The notes under the pieces were generated by a model. The model was not told where the DNA came from, did no database searches, and was given only the letters and a program-made list of their open reading frames with translations. Of a DNA stretch of 64,000 nt, positions 16,809-26,002 are shown piece after piece; the first letter of the stretch is position 1, and every line of letters starts with the position of its first letter. Source of the stretch: AEGEAN-183 sp964614345. GTDB lineage: Bacteria > Pseudomonadota > Gammaproteobacteria > Magnimaribacterales > Magnimaribacteraceae. The translations under genes and the position numbers were made by a program. The stretch covers positions 1-64,000 of the forward strand of contig CAZTLP010000004.1 of NCBI GenBank assembly GCA_964614345.1. The letters are read 5' to 3'.

Positions 16809-17966
16809 ATGTTAAAAAAATTATTTTATTTAGTTGTCAGTCTTTTTCTCCCAATACTCATGTTTGGAAATGAAAGTTTTATTCCTGATCCACCTTCCTT
16901 GAGTTCAGCAAATTATATCTTGATAGATTCAACTACAAATCGGGTATTAGCTAACTTAAACGAGGATGAACAGATTGAACCAGCAAGTATCACTAAAATT
17001 ATGACAGGGTATATCGTTTCTGATCAAATCCAAGATGGATTCCTAAGTCTAGATGATCAGGTCTTGATAAGCGAGAATTGTTGGAGAAAGAAAGGCTCTA
17101 GAATGTTTATTGAAGAAAGTTCGAGAGTATCTCTTCTAGATTTAATAAAAGGGATGGTAATACAGTCTGGTAATGATGCTACTTGTGCTATAGCAGAACA
17201 CGTAGCAGGCTCAGAAGATAACTTTGTAGATCTTATGATGCGATACGCTAATAGAATGGAATTAACAAATACTAGTTTTGTTAATCCTTCAGGGTGGCCT
17301 GACCCTGAACACTATTCTTCAGCTCAAGATATAGCAAAACTATCAATGCTCTTAATAAAAGATTTTCCTGAGCATTACTCTCTTTATAAAGAAAAATGGT
17401 TTACTTACAACAATATTCGTCAAAGAAACCGCAATGCGCTTCTTTGGCAAGATGATTCAATTGATGGATTAAAAACTGGACATACAGATTCAGCAGGATT
17501 TTGCTTAGTTTCTTCAGGCGTAAGAGAACAAACAAGACTAATTGCCGTAACCTTAAAAAGTAGTTCAGAAAAAAGCAGACTCACTGATAACAGAAGATTG
17601 CTTGATTATGGCTTCAGGTACTTTAGGACTAAAAAATTAGTAAACAAGGGACAAAATATTAAAGAAGAACAGGTTTGGGGTGGTGAGACTGAGAAAGTAG
17701 GTATAGCTCCAATAGAGGACTTCTATCTAACTCTTCCTTTAAGAGATTTCAAAAAGATAGAGTCCTTCATATCTTTAAATGATTATCTTCAAGCTCCAAT
17801 TTCAGAAGATGAAATAGTTGGGAAAATGATTTTTAAATTAGGCGAAGAGGAGGTTGGATCTGTAGATTTGGTTACAGTTAATGAAGTAAACAGCCTAGGC
17901 TTGCTTGGAAGGGCTTGGTCTAATATCAAGTTATTAGTCTATAGGTTTCTAATGGAAGAAGAATAA
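16809..17966 (+). CDS. dacA: D-alanyl-D-alanine carboxypeptidase (PBP5/6 type)
   Basis: Trims the terminal D-Ala from peptidoglycan pentapeptides in the periplasm. The 385-residue precursor has an N-terminal signal peptide, the active serine in EPASITKIM (Ser about 60), the SGNDA motif and DGLKTGHTDSAGFC, the KTG-equivalent. A C-terminal beta-rich PBP5_C domain and an amphipathic tail with basic and hydrophobic residues (SNIKLLVYRFLMEEE) suggest peripheral membrane anchoring. The free D-alanine released could be used by the transaminase encoded 8 bases downstream. Confidence 0.95.
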   Translation: MLKKLFYLVVSLFLPILMFGNESFIPDPPSLSSANYILIDSTTNRVLANLNEDEQIEPASITKIMTGYIVSDQIQDGFLSLDDQVLISENCWRKKGSRMFIEESSRVSLLDLIKGMVIQSGNDATCAIAEHVAGSEDNFVDLMMRYANRMELTNTSFVNPSGWPDPEHYSSAQDIAKLSMLLIKDFPEHYSLYKEKWFTYNNIRQRNRNALLWQDDSIDGLKTGHTDSAGFCLVSSGVREQTRLIAVTLKSSSEKSRLTDNRRLLDYGFRYFRTKKLVNKGQNIKEEQVWGGETEKVGIAPIEDFYLTLPLRDFKKIESFISLNDYLQAPISEDEIVGKMIFKLGEEEVGSVDLVTVNEVNSLGLLGRAWSNIKLLVYRFLMEEE

Positions 17967-17974
17967 CTTTCGTT

Positions 17975-18823
17975 ATGTCTTGGACCTATTTAAATAAGGA
18001 ATTTTTAAGAAGAGAAGAAGTAAAAATTTCTCCTTTTGATCGCGGTTTTTTGTTTGGTGATGGTGTTTATGAAGTTATTCCAGTGTATGAAGGGATAGCC
18101 TTTCTTCTCGAAGACCATATAGCTAGATTAAGCCGTTCTTTAAATTCAACTGGCATTAAAAATCCGCAAAAATGGAATGATATTCCTCAAATAATTCTTG
18201 AACTAGTTAAAAAAAATAACTTTAGTAATCAATCAGTTTACCTTCAGATAACTAGAGGTGAGGATTCAATTAGAAACCATATTCCAGACCCCGAAGTCGA
18301 ACCCACTTTGTTTATTACTTCCTCAGAGCTTAAAGTTAATCCTTTCAGATTAGACCCAGAAAGAAAAGGATTGTCAGTGAAGACTCTAGAAGATCCAAGA
18401 TGGAACAGGTGTGACATCAAGGCAGTTACTTTACTTTCAAACATCATGGCCATGAAAGAAGCTAATCTAGAAGGGAATGATGGAGTAATATTTTGTGCCG
18501 ATGGAGAAATAACTGAAGGTGCTGCAAGTAACGTTTTTGCTGTATTTGATAATCAAGTAATTACCACTCCTGAATCAAATCAAATACTTTCTGGGATAAC
18601 CAGAAAACATGTTATTTCTTTGCTAAATAACAAAGGAATTGAAGTACTGGAAAGGGCTTTAAAATTAGAGGAAATATATAAAGCTGAAGAGGTATGGTTA
18701 ACGAGTTCCACACAAGAAATACAACCAATAACAAAGATTGATGGAAGAGATATAGATCTAAAGAATTCTTATGAAGATTGTTTATGGTATGAACTTCTAA
18801 CCTCTTACTTTAGTCTGGTTTAA
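17975..18823 (+). CDS. dat: D-amino-acid (D-alanine) transaminase, fold-type IV PLP enzyme
   Basis: Interconverts D-alanine and D-glutamate with their 2-oxo acids, linking wall precursors. The 282-residue enzyme has the class IV start SPFDRGFLFGDGVYEV, the likely PLP lysine in DIKAVTLLSN (Lys about 149), and TEGAASNVFAV with the cofactor-phosphate-binding residues. Among fold-type IV enzymes the D-amino-acid aminotransferase assignment rests on the GDGVYEVI form and on its position after dacA. A branched-chain aminotransferase is less likely. Its stop overlaps the holA stop on the opposite strand by 4 bases. Confidence 0.88.
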   Translation: MSWTYLNKEFLRREEVKISPFDRGFLFGDGVYEVIPVYEGIAFLLEDHIARLSRSLNSTGIKNPQKWNDIPQIILELVKKNNFSNQSVYLQITRGEDSIRNHIPDPEVEPTLFITSSELKVNPFRLDPERKGLSVKTLEDPRWNRCDIKAVTLLSNIMAMKEANLEGNDGVIFCADGEITEGAASNVFAVFDNQVITTPESNQILSGITRKHVISLLNNKGIEVLERALKLEEIYKAEEVWLTSSTQEIQPITKIDGRDIDLKNSYEDCLWYELLTSYFSLV

Positions 18824-19791
18824 AAAGTAAGAGTAAGCTCTCTTATACCGAGCCAAGGATTTTGCTTATTAAACCCCTTGATACAGGAATCTATGAAGGC
18901 TATTCTTTTGTAAGCTTTTAGAATTTTATATTTATCAACTTCCTTAGAGGTTTTTGTAAGAGAATCTAAATAGTTTCTAGGCCCCCAAATTCCTTTGGTA
19001 GAACCTGATTTTAATACTTTAAATAAGTTATTCAGTTCTCTTGTTAACGCCCAAATAATAAGAGATTCAGGTGTTCCTTCTACTTTAAGTGACTCTAAGA
19101 CTTGAATTGCTTTTGATGTATTTCTAGAAACAAAAGCATTTGAGAAATCAAAAATTGTATATTTAGATGAACCTGTGATGCTTTTTTTCATTTTATCTAG
19201 ATCTATTTTTTCAGAAGGATAGACCAAAGATAACTTCCTTATTTCTTGTAAAGTAGCCATTAGGTTCCCCTCAGTCTTTTCTGTTAATAGCTGTAAGGCT
19301 TCTTGTGTTATCTCAATATTCATTTCCTTTGCTTTATTATTAATCCAGACTTTTAAAGAATTAGATGAAAGTGGTGCAATGGAAATTAAAGTTCCAACTT
19401 CTTCTAAAGCCTTGACCCAAGCAGAGGAAATACTTTTTCTTTCAAGATCTTCTCCAATTACAACTAGTAAAGTATTTGAGTCCGGACTTTTTGAATAAGC
19501 CTTCAAAGAATTTGCTCCTTTAACACCTGGGCCTTGTCCAAGAAGCTTAATCTCTAAGATTTTTTTTGATCCAAAAAGGTCTAAGTTGTCTGAATTAGAA
19601 GATAAGAATTCCCAGTTGCTTTTGGAATCTATTATGTGAGTATTTTTTTCAGCAAATCCTTCAAGTTTAGCTTTAGAATAAATTTTTTCTAAGTTTTCTT
19701 CTATAAGGATGGATTCATCTGCAAGGATTACATAGATATTATCCAAAGATGTTTTTAAGACATCATTAAGCCTGTCTTCAGTTAGTTTCAT
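18820..19791 (-). CDS. holA: DNA polymerase III delta subunit
   Basis: Clamp-loader subunit that opens the beta sliding clamp. The 323-residue protein starts MKLTEDRLNDVL and has the weakly conserved delta pattern: YVILADESILIEENLEKI, FGSKKILEIKL, KTEGNLMATLQEIRKLSL, then YTIFDFSNAF and a C-terminal WGIRELTL-like end (NPWLGIRELTL). Length is near E. coli HolA (343). It overlaps lptE by 14 bases, as in many gammaproteobacteria where leuS-lptE-holA form a unit. Confidence 0.9.
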   Translation of the reverse strand: MKLTEDRLNDVLKTSLDNIYVILADESILIEENLEKIYSKAKLEGFAEKNTHIIDSKSNWEFLSSNSDNLDLFGSKKILEIKLLGQGPGVKGANSLKAYSKSPDSNTLLVVIGEDLERKSISSAWVKALEEVGTLISIAPLSSNSLKVWINNKAKEMNIEITQEALQLLTEKTEGNLMATLQEIRKLSLVYPSEKIDLDKMKKSITGSSKYTIFDFSNAFVSRNTSKAIQVLESLKVEGTPESLIIWALTRELNNLFKVLKSGSTKGIWGPRNYLDSLTKTSKEVDKYKILKAYKRIAFIDSCIKGFNKQNPWLGIRELTLTF

Positions 19792-20287
19792 TCAAAAGGT
19801 TAAGCAAGGAAAAATTAATCCTTTTTAATGCATTCTTAAAAAAGTTTTCCCTAAGTCTATTTTCCACTTCCTCAATAGCTAAAATTCTTGATTCGTCGAA
19901 AGAATAATAACTGTTATCTTTAAATTCCAGTAAGAAATCATCTTTCTTTCCCTTAGGAGTTAAACTAATTTTTAAATGGTACTCCAAACGAGCCTCTTTG
20001 GTTCGGGCTCCAGCCCCTAATGCAGATGAATACCTAGTAATTGTATGCTCAAGGATCTCTATTTCTAAATCAGTGTCTCCAGTTTCTTTATTCAGATATA
20101 ACTGTCTTAAACCAGATTGCCTTTTAAGGGTACTAGCAAACTCTTGATTCAAGTTATTTTCGTTGAAATAGAGGCTAACAACTAGATCATTTAGACCTTG
20201 ATATGAACTTCTAAGTTTGTAATCACAGCCGACTAGAAAAAAGCTAATGAATAAGAATGCTAAGGTTTTTTTTAAAGCTATTATCAC
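19778..20287 (-). CDS. lptE: LPS-assembly lipoprotein LptE
   Basis: Plug and chaperone of the LptD barrel that inserts lipopolysaccharide into the outer membrane. The 169-residue precursor has a signal peptide ending in the lipobox FFLVGCDYKLR. The GCxYxLR start of the mature protein is typical of LptE, followed by a poorly conserved beta-rich domain with YLKxS-like strand pairs (LEYHLKISLT). The assignment depends on the N-terminus and on the conserved position between leuS and holA. It starts 5 bases after the leuS stop. Confidence 0.9.
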   Translation of the reverse strand: MIIALKKTLAFLFISFFLVGCDYKLRSSYQGLNDLVVSLYFNENNLNQEFASTLKRQSGLRQLYLNKETGDTDLEIEILEHTITRYSSALGAGARTKEARLEYHLKISLTPKGKKDDFLLEFKDNSYYSFDESRILAIEEVENRLRENFFKNALKRINFSLLNLLNETN

Positions 20288-20292
20288 TTTTC

Positions 20293-22743
20293 TTAAATAA
20301 CAAAATTCAATAATTTTTTATCAATATAAATTATTTTTTTGATGTCCTTACCCTCAATATACTTTTTTATGTTTTCTTGTTCTTTAGCTATTTTTTCTAT
20401 TTCTATTTGGGGTAAATTAGAGTCAACTGTAATTTGCCCTCTAAGCTTACCGTTAATTTGAATAGCTATTTCAATAGACTCCTTCTCAAGTAAACTTTCA
20501 TCTGCTTCAGGCCATTCAACATCAATAATTAGTTCTTTATTCCCAAGCTGGTTCCACAAAGCATGGGTAATGTGTGGAGTAATAGGAGAGAGACTTATTA
20601 GAATAGTATTTATAGCTTCTCTAACTGAAGACTTCTCGGAATCTTTAGCATTAATAGATAAAAATTCTTTTGGTATTGCATTCGTTAATTCCATAATTGA
20701 CGCTATGGCTGTATTAAACGAGTGCCTTCTTAAAAAGTCATCTTTAACCTTATAAAGAGTTTGGTGTGTTTTATTTCTTAAAGTTGTTACGCTTTCATTT
20801 GAGTCACTAAAATCTAACTCTTTATTTGACTTTGAATCTATATGTTCTTGAACCAAGTTCCACAATCTATTTAAATACCTTGATGCCCCTTGCAGCCCTT
20901 GTTCAGACCACTCAAAAGACTGATCAGGTGGCGCAACAAACATTACAAACAACCTTAGAGTATCAGCTCCATAAAGTTCTATTACCTCACTTGGGTCTAC
21001 AACATTTCCTTTAGATTTTGACATTTTTGATCCATCTTTAAGAACCATTCCTTGACACAATAGATTAATGAAAGGTTCCGAACCTTCAACTAAACCTAAG
21101 TCTCTAAGGCATCTATAAAAGAATCTAGAATAAAGTAGATGGAGTACGGCATGTTCAATACCTCCAACATACTGATCAACAGGAAGCCAATACTTAGCTC
21201 TTTCATCTAGCATGGCTTGATCGCTATCAAAAGAAGCAAATCTGGCGTAATACCAAGAAGACTCGAAGAAGGTATCAAAAGTATCTGTTTCTCTTATAAA
21301 CTCCTCACCATCTACTGAAACCTTAGTGAATTCCTCCATCTCAGATAGAGGAGATTTGACTCCAGAAAATTTAACCTCAGTTGGCAGCACAACAGGTATA
21401 TTGTTTGCGCCTTGCAATTCTCCTTTAGAATTTTTCATTGCGGGAATAGGGGCGCCCCAATATCTTTGCCTCGAAACCCCCCAATCCCTTAGTCTATAAT
21501 TTATCTGCCTTTGACCGCATTTTAATTTTTTAGCTTTTTTATTGATTTGTTCAAAAGCTTTATCAAAACTTAGACCATTGAATTCGTCTGAATTAATCAA
21601 TTCATTTTTTTCTAGTATAGCTCCTTCTTCAATTGATCCTTTTGAAGTTCCTTTAATTACCTGCTTAATGTCTAAATCATATTTTTTTGCAAACTCATAG
21701 TCCCTCTCATCGTGTGCAGGTACACCCATTAGTGCCCCTGAGCCATATCCAGAGAGCACGAAATTAGCTATCCAAATAGGAATTTCTTTTTTTGAGAAAG
21801 GGTGATTGGCTTTCAGTCCAGTATCAATACCTAATTTTTCTTGTTTGGCTAAATCAGCTTCAGATAATTTAATAGAATTGATGTCTTTTAAGAATGCTTT
21901 AATAGTTTTATCTTCTTTTTGTAAATCTAAGGCTATAGGGTGGTCACTTGAAATAGCTAAAAAAGTCACACCCATGATCGTGTCTGGTCTTGTTGTGAAA
22001 ACAGAAATAGGCGGGGCTCCTTTTTTAAAGTTAAAGTCGAATTCCATGCCTTCAGATTTACCTATCCAGTTCTTTTGCATGGCCTTTACTCGTTCAGGCC
22101 ATCCATCTAGATTATCCGTTTCTTGAAGCATTTCTTCAGCGTATTCAGTTATTTTTAAGAACCACTGCTTTAGCTTTCTTCTTTCAATTTTGGCCCCTGA
22201 ACGCCAACCCTTTCCATCTTCTACCTGTTCATTTGCCAAGACCGTTTCTTCAACAGGGTCCCAATTAACATCGGCTTCTGCTTGGTAAGCAATACCTTTG
22301 TTCATCATTTCTATAAAGAACCATTGTTCCCATTTGTAATAATGCGGGTCACAAGTTGCAAGTTCTCTTTTCCAGTCATAGGCAAATCCCATCTTCTTAA
22401 ATTCAGATCTCATTTTTTCAATATTTCTATTTGTCCAATCAGAAGGTTGAACTTTATTTTCAATAGCAGCGTTTTCAGCGGGTAATCCAAAAGCGTCCCA
22501 GCCCATGGGTTGGAGAACATTTTTCCCCAGTAACCTTTGAAATCTACTAATTGCATCACCAAGGGTGTAGTTTCTGACATGGCCCATGTGAGCAGATCCA
22601 CTGGGGTAGGGGAACATGCTTAAGCAGTAAAATTTCTCTTTATTAGGATCTTCAGTTACAGAAAAGACTTCATTAGTGTCCCAAAAATCTTGGGCTTCAC
22701 TTTCCACATCCTTATGCGAATATTCTTTCTTTGCCTTGGGCAT
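20293..22743 (-). CDS. leuS: Leucyl-tRNA synthetase
   Basis: Class I aminoacyl-tRNA synthetase that charges tRNA-Leu. The 816-residue enzyme has the HIGH-equivalent in MFPYPSGSAHMGHVRNYT, the PMGWDAFGLPAE block, a CP1 editing domain with VFTTRPDTIMGVTFLA and GVPAHDERDYEFA, and KMSKSKGNVVDP (the KMSKS loop) near residue 585. An anticodon-binding and C-terminal domain complete it. Length is slightly shorter than E. coli (860). It begins 1 base after the accC stop, so it is in the aroQ-accB-accC operon, an arrangement where prmA often follows accC. Confidence 0.98.
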   Translation of the reverse strand: MPKAKKEYSHKDVESEAQDFWDTNEVFSVTEDPNKEKFYCLSMFPYPSGSAHMGHVRNYTLGDAISRFQRLLGKNVLQPMGWDAFGLPAENAAIENKVQPSDWTNRNIEKMRSEFKKMGFAYDWKRELATCDPHYYKWEQWFFIEMMNKGIAYQAEADVNWDPVEETVLANEQVEDGKGWRSGAKIERRKLKQWFLKITEYAEEMLQETDNLDGWPERVKAMQKNWIGKSEGMEFDFNFKKGAPPISVFTTRPDTIMGVTFLAISSDHPIALDLQKEDKTIKAFLKDINSIKLSEADLAKQEKLGIDTGLKANHPFSKKEIPIWIANFVLSGYGSGALMGVPAHDERDYEFAKKYDLDIKQVIKGTSKGSIEEGAILEKNELINSDEFNGLSFDKAFEQINKKAKKLKCGQRQINYRLRDWGVSRQRYWGAPIPAMKNSKGELQGANNIPVVLPTEVKFSGVKSPLSEMEEFTKVSVDGEEFIRETDTFDTFFESSWYYARFASFDSDQAMLDERAKYWLPVDQYVGGIEHAVLHLLYSRFFYRCLRDLGLVEGSEPFINLLCQGMVLKDGSKMSKSKGNVVDPSEVIELYGADTLRLFVMFVAPPDQSFEWSEQGLQGASRYLNRLWNLVQEHIDSKSNKELDFSDSNESVTTLRNKTHQTLYKVKDDFLRRHSFNTAIASIMELTNAIPKEFLSINAKDSEKSSVREAINTILISLSPITPHITHALWNQLGNKELIIDVEWPEADESLLEKESIEIAIQINGKLRGQITVDSNLPQIEIEKIAKEQENIKKYIEGKDIKKIIYIDKKLLNFVI

Positions 22744-22744
22744 A

Positions 22745-24082
22745 TTAATTCAAATTTTTTAATCTTTTCTCAAGATAATTAATATCAAAATCTCCGGAGA
22801 TAAAATTTTCATCTGAAAGAAGTTCAATATGCATTTCAAGATTTGTATCTATACCTGAAACTACCATTTCTTCTAGAGCTCTAATCAATCTTACCCTCGC
22901 ATCCTCTCTATCATTAGCTCTGACTATTAATTTAGCAATTAGAGAATCGTAGTGAGGAGGTACTACATAACCGTTGTAAAGGTGTGAATCTATTCTAACT
23001 CCAATACCTCCAGGTGCATGATAATCCAATACTTTTCCGGGAGAAGGGATAAATGTTTCAGGGTGTTCAGCATTAATTCTGCATTCAATCGCATGACCAT
23101 TAATTTCTATATCTTTTTGTTTTATTTTAAGCTCTTCTCCTCTAGCAATTCTTAATTGAAGCTTAACTAAGTCTAGTCCTGTAATACTCTCAGTAACTGG
23201 ATGTTCTACCTGAATTCTTGTATTCATTTCAATAAAGTAGAATTTTTCTTCCTGGTATAAAAATTCAAAAGTTCCTGCACTGACATAATTAATTTCTTTA
23301 CAAGCCTCTATACATTTCTGAAATATATTTTCTTTAATCTCTTCTGGTATACCAATTGCAGGCGCTTCTTCTATAACCTTTTGATGTCTGCGTTGAAGAG
23401 AGCAGTCTCTTTCACCTAGGTGCAGAACATTTCCAAATTTATCTGCAAGAACTTGTACTTCTATGTGTCTAGGGGTTGTAAAGAATTTTTCCATGTAAAG
23501 AGTTGGGTCACCAAAAGCACTTTCTGCCTCCTTTTGTGTTAGGTTAATGCTTTCTTCTAGATCAGATTCAGAATTAACAATTCTCATTCCTCTTCCTCCT
23601 CCCCCTGAAGCGGCTTTAATTATGATGGGATATCCTATGGCTTTCGCTTCTTCTTTAGGGTCATTACCTATTGGTCCTTCAGATCCAGGAACAATAGGAA
23701 GACCTATTTTCTTTGCAAGTTTTTTTGCTGATATCTTATTACCCATAGTTTGAATAATTTCAGAAGAAGGACCAGCAAATTGAAAACCACTTTTTTCTAC
23801 TTGTTCAGCAAAATCTGCATTCTCTGCAAGAAATCCGTAACCAGGGTGAACACCATCTGCACCACTTAATTCCATAGCACTGATAATAGCTGGAATGTTC
23901 ATGTAACTTTCGGCGGAGCTAGCAGGTCCTATACAGATAGATTCGTCTGCCATTTTTACATGCATTAAATCTCTATCAGCTTCAGAATAAGCTGCGACTG
24001 TGGGTATATCTAATTCTTTACAGGCCCTAAGAATACGAAGAGCTATTTCGCCTCTGTTGGCAATTAGTAACTTGGTTAGCAT
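22745..24082 (-). CDS. accC: Acetyl-CoA carboxylase, biotin carboxylase subunit
   Basis: Carboxylates biotin on AccB with ATP and bicarbonate, the first half-reaction of fatty-acid synthesis. The 445-residue protein has the biotin carboxylase N-terminal domain (KLLIANRGEIALRILRA), the ATP-grasp glycine-rich loop KAASGGGGRGMRI, EKFFTTPRHIEVQVLAD, and FIEMNTRIQVEHPVTE with the catalytic residues. HAIECRINAEHP starts the C-terminal domain. Length matches E. coli AccC (449). It lies 3 bases after accB. Confidence 0.98.
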   Translation of the reverse strand: MLTKLLIANRGEIALRILRACKELDIPTVAAYSEADRDLMHVKMADESICIGPASSAESYMNIPAIISAMELSGADGVHPGYGFLAENADFAEQVEKSGFQFAGPSSEIIQTMGNKISAKKLAKKIGLPIVPGSEGPIGNDPKEEAKAIGYPIIIKAASGGGGRGMRIVNSESDLEESINLTQKEAESAFGDPTLYMEKFFTTPRHIEVQVLADKFGNVLHLGERDCSLQRRHQKVIEEAPAIGIPEEIKENIFQKCIEACKEINYVSAGTFEFLYQEEKFYFIEMNTRIQVEHPVTESITGLDLVKLQLRIARGEELKIKQKDIEINGHAIECRINAEHPETFIPSPGKVLDYHAPGGIGVRIDSHLYNGYVVPPHYDSLIAKLIVRANDREDARVRLIRALEEMVVSGIDTNLEMHIELLSDENFISGDFDINYLEKRLKNLN

Positions 24083-24085
24083 AAA

Positions 24086-24532
24086 CTAAGCTATTACAAA
24101 TAATGCTTGTCCAAATTCAACTGGTTCTGAATTTTCTGCAAGTACAGATACTACTTTTCCAGAGTAATCTGACTTAATTTCATTCATCATTTTCATTGCT
24201 TCAACTATGCAAACGACATCACCCTCCTGAATTTCATCTCCTACCGAAATAAATGGCTTGGCTCCTGGAGAGGCTGCAGCATAAAAAGTTCCAACCATAG
24301 GTGAAGTAATCACTTCGCCTTCAGAATTTTCAATTAACGGAGCTGATTTCTGTGGTTGTTCTGAGCTTTCTACTACCTTATCAAGTTGATTTGGTTGAAC
24401 TTGATGAGTAACTACGGTTTCAGTTTTATTCTTTACTAATCTTACTGATTCTTCTCCCTCATGAATTTCTATCTCTTCCAACTCTGAAGATTCAAGCATT
24501 TCTATTAGTTTTTTTACTTTTCTTATATCCAT
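24086..24532 (-). CDS. accB: Biotin carboxyl carrier protein
   Basis: Carries the carboxybiotin between AccC and the carboxyltransferase. The 148-residue protein has an N-terminal helical region (MDIRKVKKLIEMLE), a flexible Gln/Pro/Ser-rich linker, and a C-terminal biotinyl domain. The biotin-attachment lysine is in the classical VEAMKMMNEI motif. The thumb region (SPMVGTFYAAASPGAKPFI) is conserved. Length matches the family (about 156). aroQ is 9 bases upstream and accC 3 bases downstream. Confidence 0.98.
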   Translation of the reverse strand: MDIRKVKKLIEMLESSELEEIEIHEGEESVRLVKNKTETVVTHQVQPNQLDKVVESSEQPQKSAPLIENSEGEVITSPMVGTFYAAASPGAKPFISVGDEIQEGDVVCIVEAMKMMNEIKSDYSGKVVSVLAENSEPVEFGQALFVIA

Positions 24533-24541
24533 TTTACCTCT

Positions 24542-24982
24542 CTAATTTCCATACCTACTTATAGCTACCTCTAAAGCTAAGTCATACCCTTCAACTCCTA
24601 AACCAGAAATTACACCCACTGCAATATCAGACAAGAAAGACTTTTGTCTAAAATCTTCTCGACTATATATATTTGATATATGAATCTCTATAAATGGTAT
24701 TTCAGTTCCTGCCAAGGCGTCCCTGAGTGCAATGCTGCTATGTGTAAAAGCTCCTGGATTAAAAATAATACACTTTATATTGTTGTCTTTAGCCTTATGT
24801 ATCTGGTCAACAAGCTCGTGTTCTGCATTACTCTGAAAGTCTGATAATTCATGCCCTGATTTATCTGAAATTTTTGATAAATTTTCAACTACTTGATCCA
24901 AGGAGATTTTCCCATAAAGTTCTGGTTCTCTTTCTCCAAGTAGATTTAAGTTTGGTCCATTTAGTAGTAAAAAATTAGCCAT
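24542..24982 (-). CDS. aroQ: 3-Dehydroquinate dehydratase, type II
   Basis: Third step of the shikimate pathway, dehydrating 3-dehydroquinate. The 146-residue type II enzyme shows LLNGPNLNLLGEREPELYG with the lid-loop arginine and tyrosine, FQSNAEHELVDQIH, NPGAFTHSSIALRDAL and the FIEIHISNI segment with the catalytic histidine. All family residues appear intact. It is first in the aroQ-accB-accC-leuS-lptE-holA series and lies downstream of the DsbD-alpha-like gene, in the position where dsbD is found in many relatives. Confidence 0.97.
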   Translation of the reverse strand: MANFLLLNGPNLNLLGEREPELYGKISLDQVVENLSKISDKSGHELSDFQSNAEHELVDQIHKAKDNNIKCIIFNPGAFTHSSIALRDALAGTEIPFIEIHISNIYSREDFRQKSFLSDIAVGVISGLGVEGYDLALEVAISRYGN

Positions 24983-25071
24983 GGCTTCAGTAGAAAACGA
25001 TTTTATAAGAATTTAACCGAAATTAAGAGAAAATAATGTTAATTAAATTGGTTTAAAGTACAAACTAGTAG

Positions 25072-25563
25072 CTAGTTGTATATTTTTATCCCGCCTTTTT
25101 TTATAACAAGCTTCTTGACTATAGGTGTATAGCAGTATCCCTTCTGATTACAACCTTGGTAGGTAACTGTTATTTCTTTTTCAAATTCTTTTCCAATATC
25201 AATTACTACCTCAACCGCATCAAAGAAAACTTCAACTTCACCGAAGTACTCATCTACTAGAATTTCACCCTTCGGAAAAGAAGCCTTCTGATAGGTATTT
25301 AATTTTTTATCAAAAAAAGAAAATTTATTTAGATAAAGATAGCAGTCTGGTTTTATATCCCACCGCAAGAAAATTTTTTGATCAACAATAGAAGCATGTA
25401 ATTTATAAACTTCATCAGGATGAGGTATGCCTTTTTCCATAAAAAGCAACTCATCTGCATACTTATTGAATTCATCTTTAGCTGATATAGTCGGCATGAA
25501 AATTAAGTTAAGAACAATTAAGAAACAACAGTAAATATGGAAATTAAATCTAGGAGAAGTCAT
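25072..25563 (-). CDS. Stand-alone DsbD N-terminal (alpha) domain protein, periplasmic
   Basis: A 163-residue exported protein that looks like only the periplasmic alpha domain of the thiol:disulfide interchange protein DsbD. A signal peptide (cleavage near TISA-KDEF) is followed by a beta-sandwich domain. KPDCYLYLNKF and the redox-type VTYQGCNQKGYCYTP, whose Cys pair is that which passes electrons to DsbC/CcmG in DsbD, are present. The eight-helix membrane domain and C-terminal thioredoxin domain are missing. It sits just before aroQ, where full-length dsbD usually lies, so a truncated or domain-reduced dsbD is likely. The 5' end overlaps the divergent PCuAC gene by 27 bases. Confidence 0.8.
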   Translation of the reverse strand: MTSPRFNFHIYCCFLIVLNLIFMPTISAKDEFNKYADELLFMEKGIPHPDEVYKLHASIVDQKIFLRWDIKPDCYLYLNKFSFFDKKLNTYQKASFPKGEILVDEYFGEVEVFFDAVEVVIDIGKEFEKEITVTYQGCNQKGYCYTPIVKKLVIKKGGIKIYN

Positions 25564-25998
25564 CTTTTTGGTTTTATTATCTCATTATTGTTCTTTTTTT
25601 CTTGCTCAGAAACCGAAAGTGAAACTCCGATAGTTGTTTTAGATGCTTATTTAAAAAAACCCTTGGAAGGAGCACATTCTACTGCGGCATATATGAGTTT
25701 AAAAAATACTAGCAGTTACAAAATAAAAATTAAGGGATTAACTTGCAATAACTTATTGGCAGAATTCCATCAAACCGTAATTAAAGATTCAGGCATGACG
25801 AGTATGAATAAATTAAACTTATTAACCTTGGAGCCACAATCAGAAATAACCTTATTACCTGGAAAAGAGCATATTATGTTGATAGGAAAAAGTATGTCGA
25901 ATATAACTGAAGGAATAAATTGCGATCTGATCATTGAAGATATTGATTTATTTCCACCCTTCAAAAGAGCTCCTATTTTTTTTGAAATGAGAAGTTAA
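25537..25998 (+). CDS. PCu(A)C-type copper chaperone lipoprotein
   Basis: A 153-residue periplasmic copper(I) chaperone of the DUF461 family, involved in loading the CuA site of cytochrome oxidase or in copper trafficking. A signal peptide with the lipobox LFFFSC suggests lipid anchoring. The metal motif is present: a histidine in EFHQTV, methionines in GMTSM, and GKEHIMLIG (HxM) at the expected spacing. It is divergent from the DsbD-alpha gene, which is fitting since copper and thiol handling meet in oxidase assembly. Its ATG lies inside the other gene's 5' end. Confidence 0.87.
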   Translation: MEIKSRRSHLFGFIISLLFFFSCSETESETPIVVLDAYLKKPLEGAHSTAAYMSLKNTSSYKIKIKGLTCNNLLAEFHQTVIKDSGMTSMNKLNLLTLEPQSEITLLPGKEHIMLIGKSMSNITEGINCDLIIEDIDLFPPFKRAPIFFEMRS

Positions 25999-26002
25999 GT
26001 CA

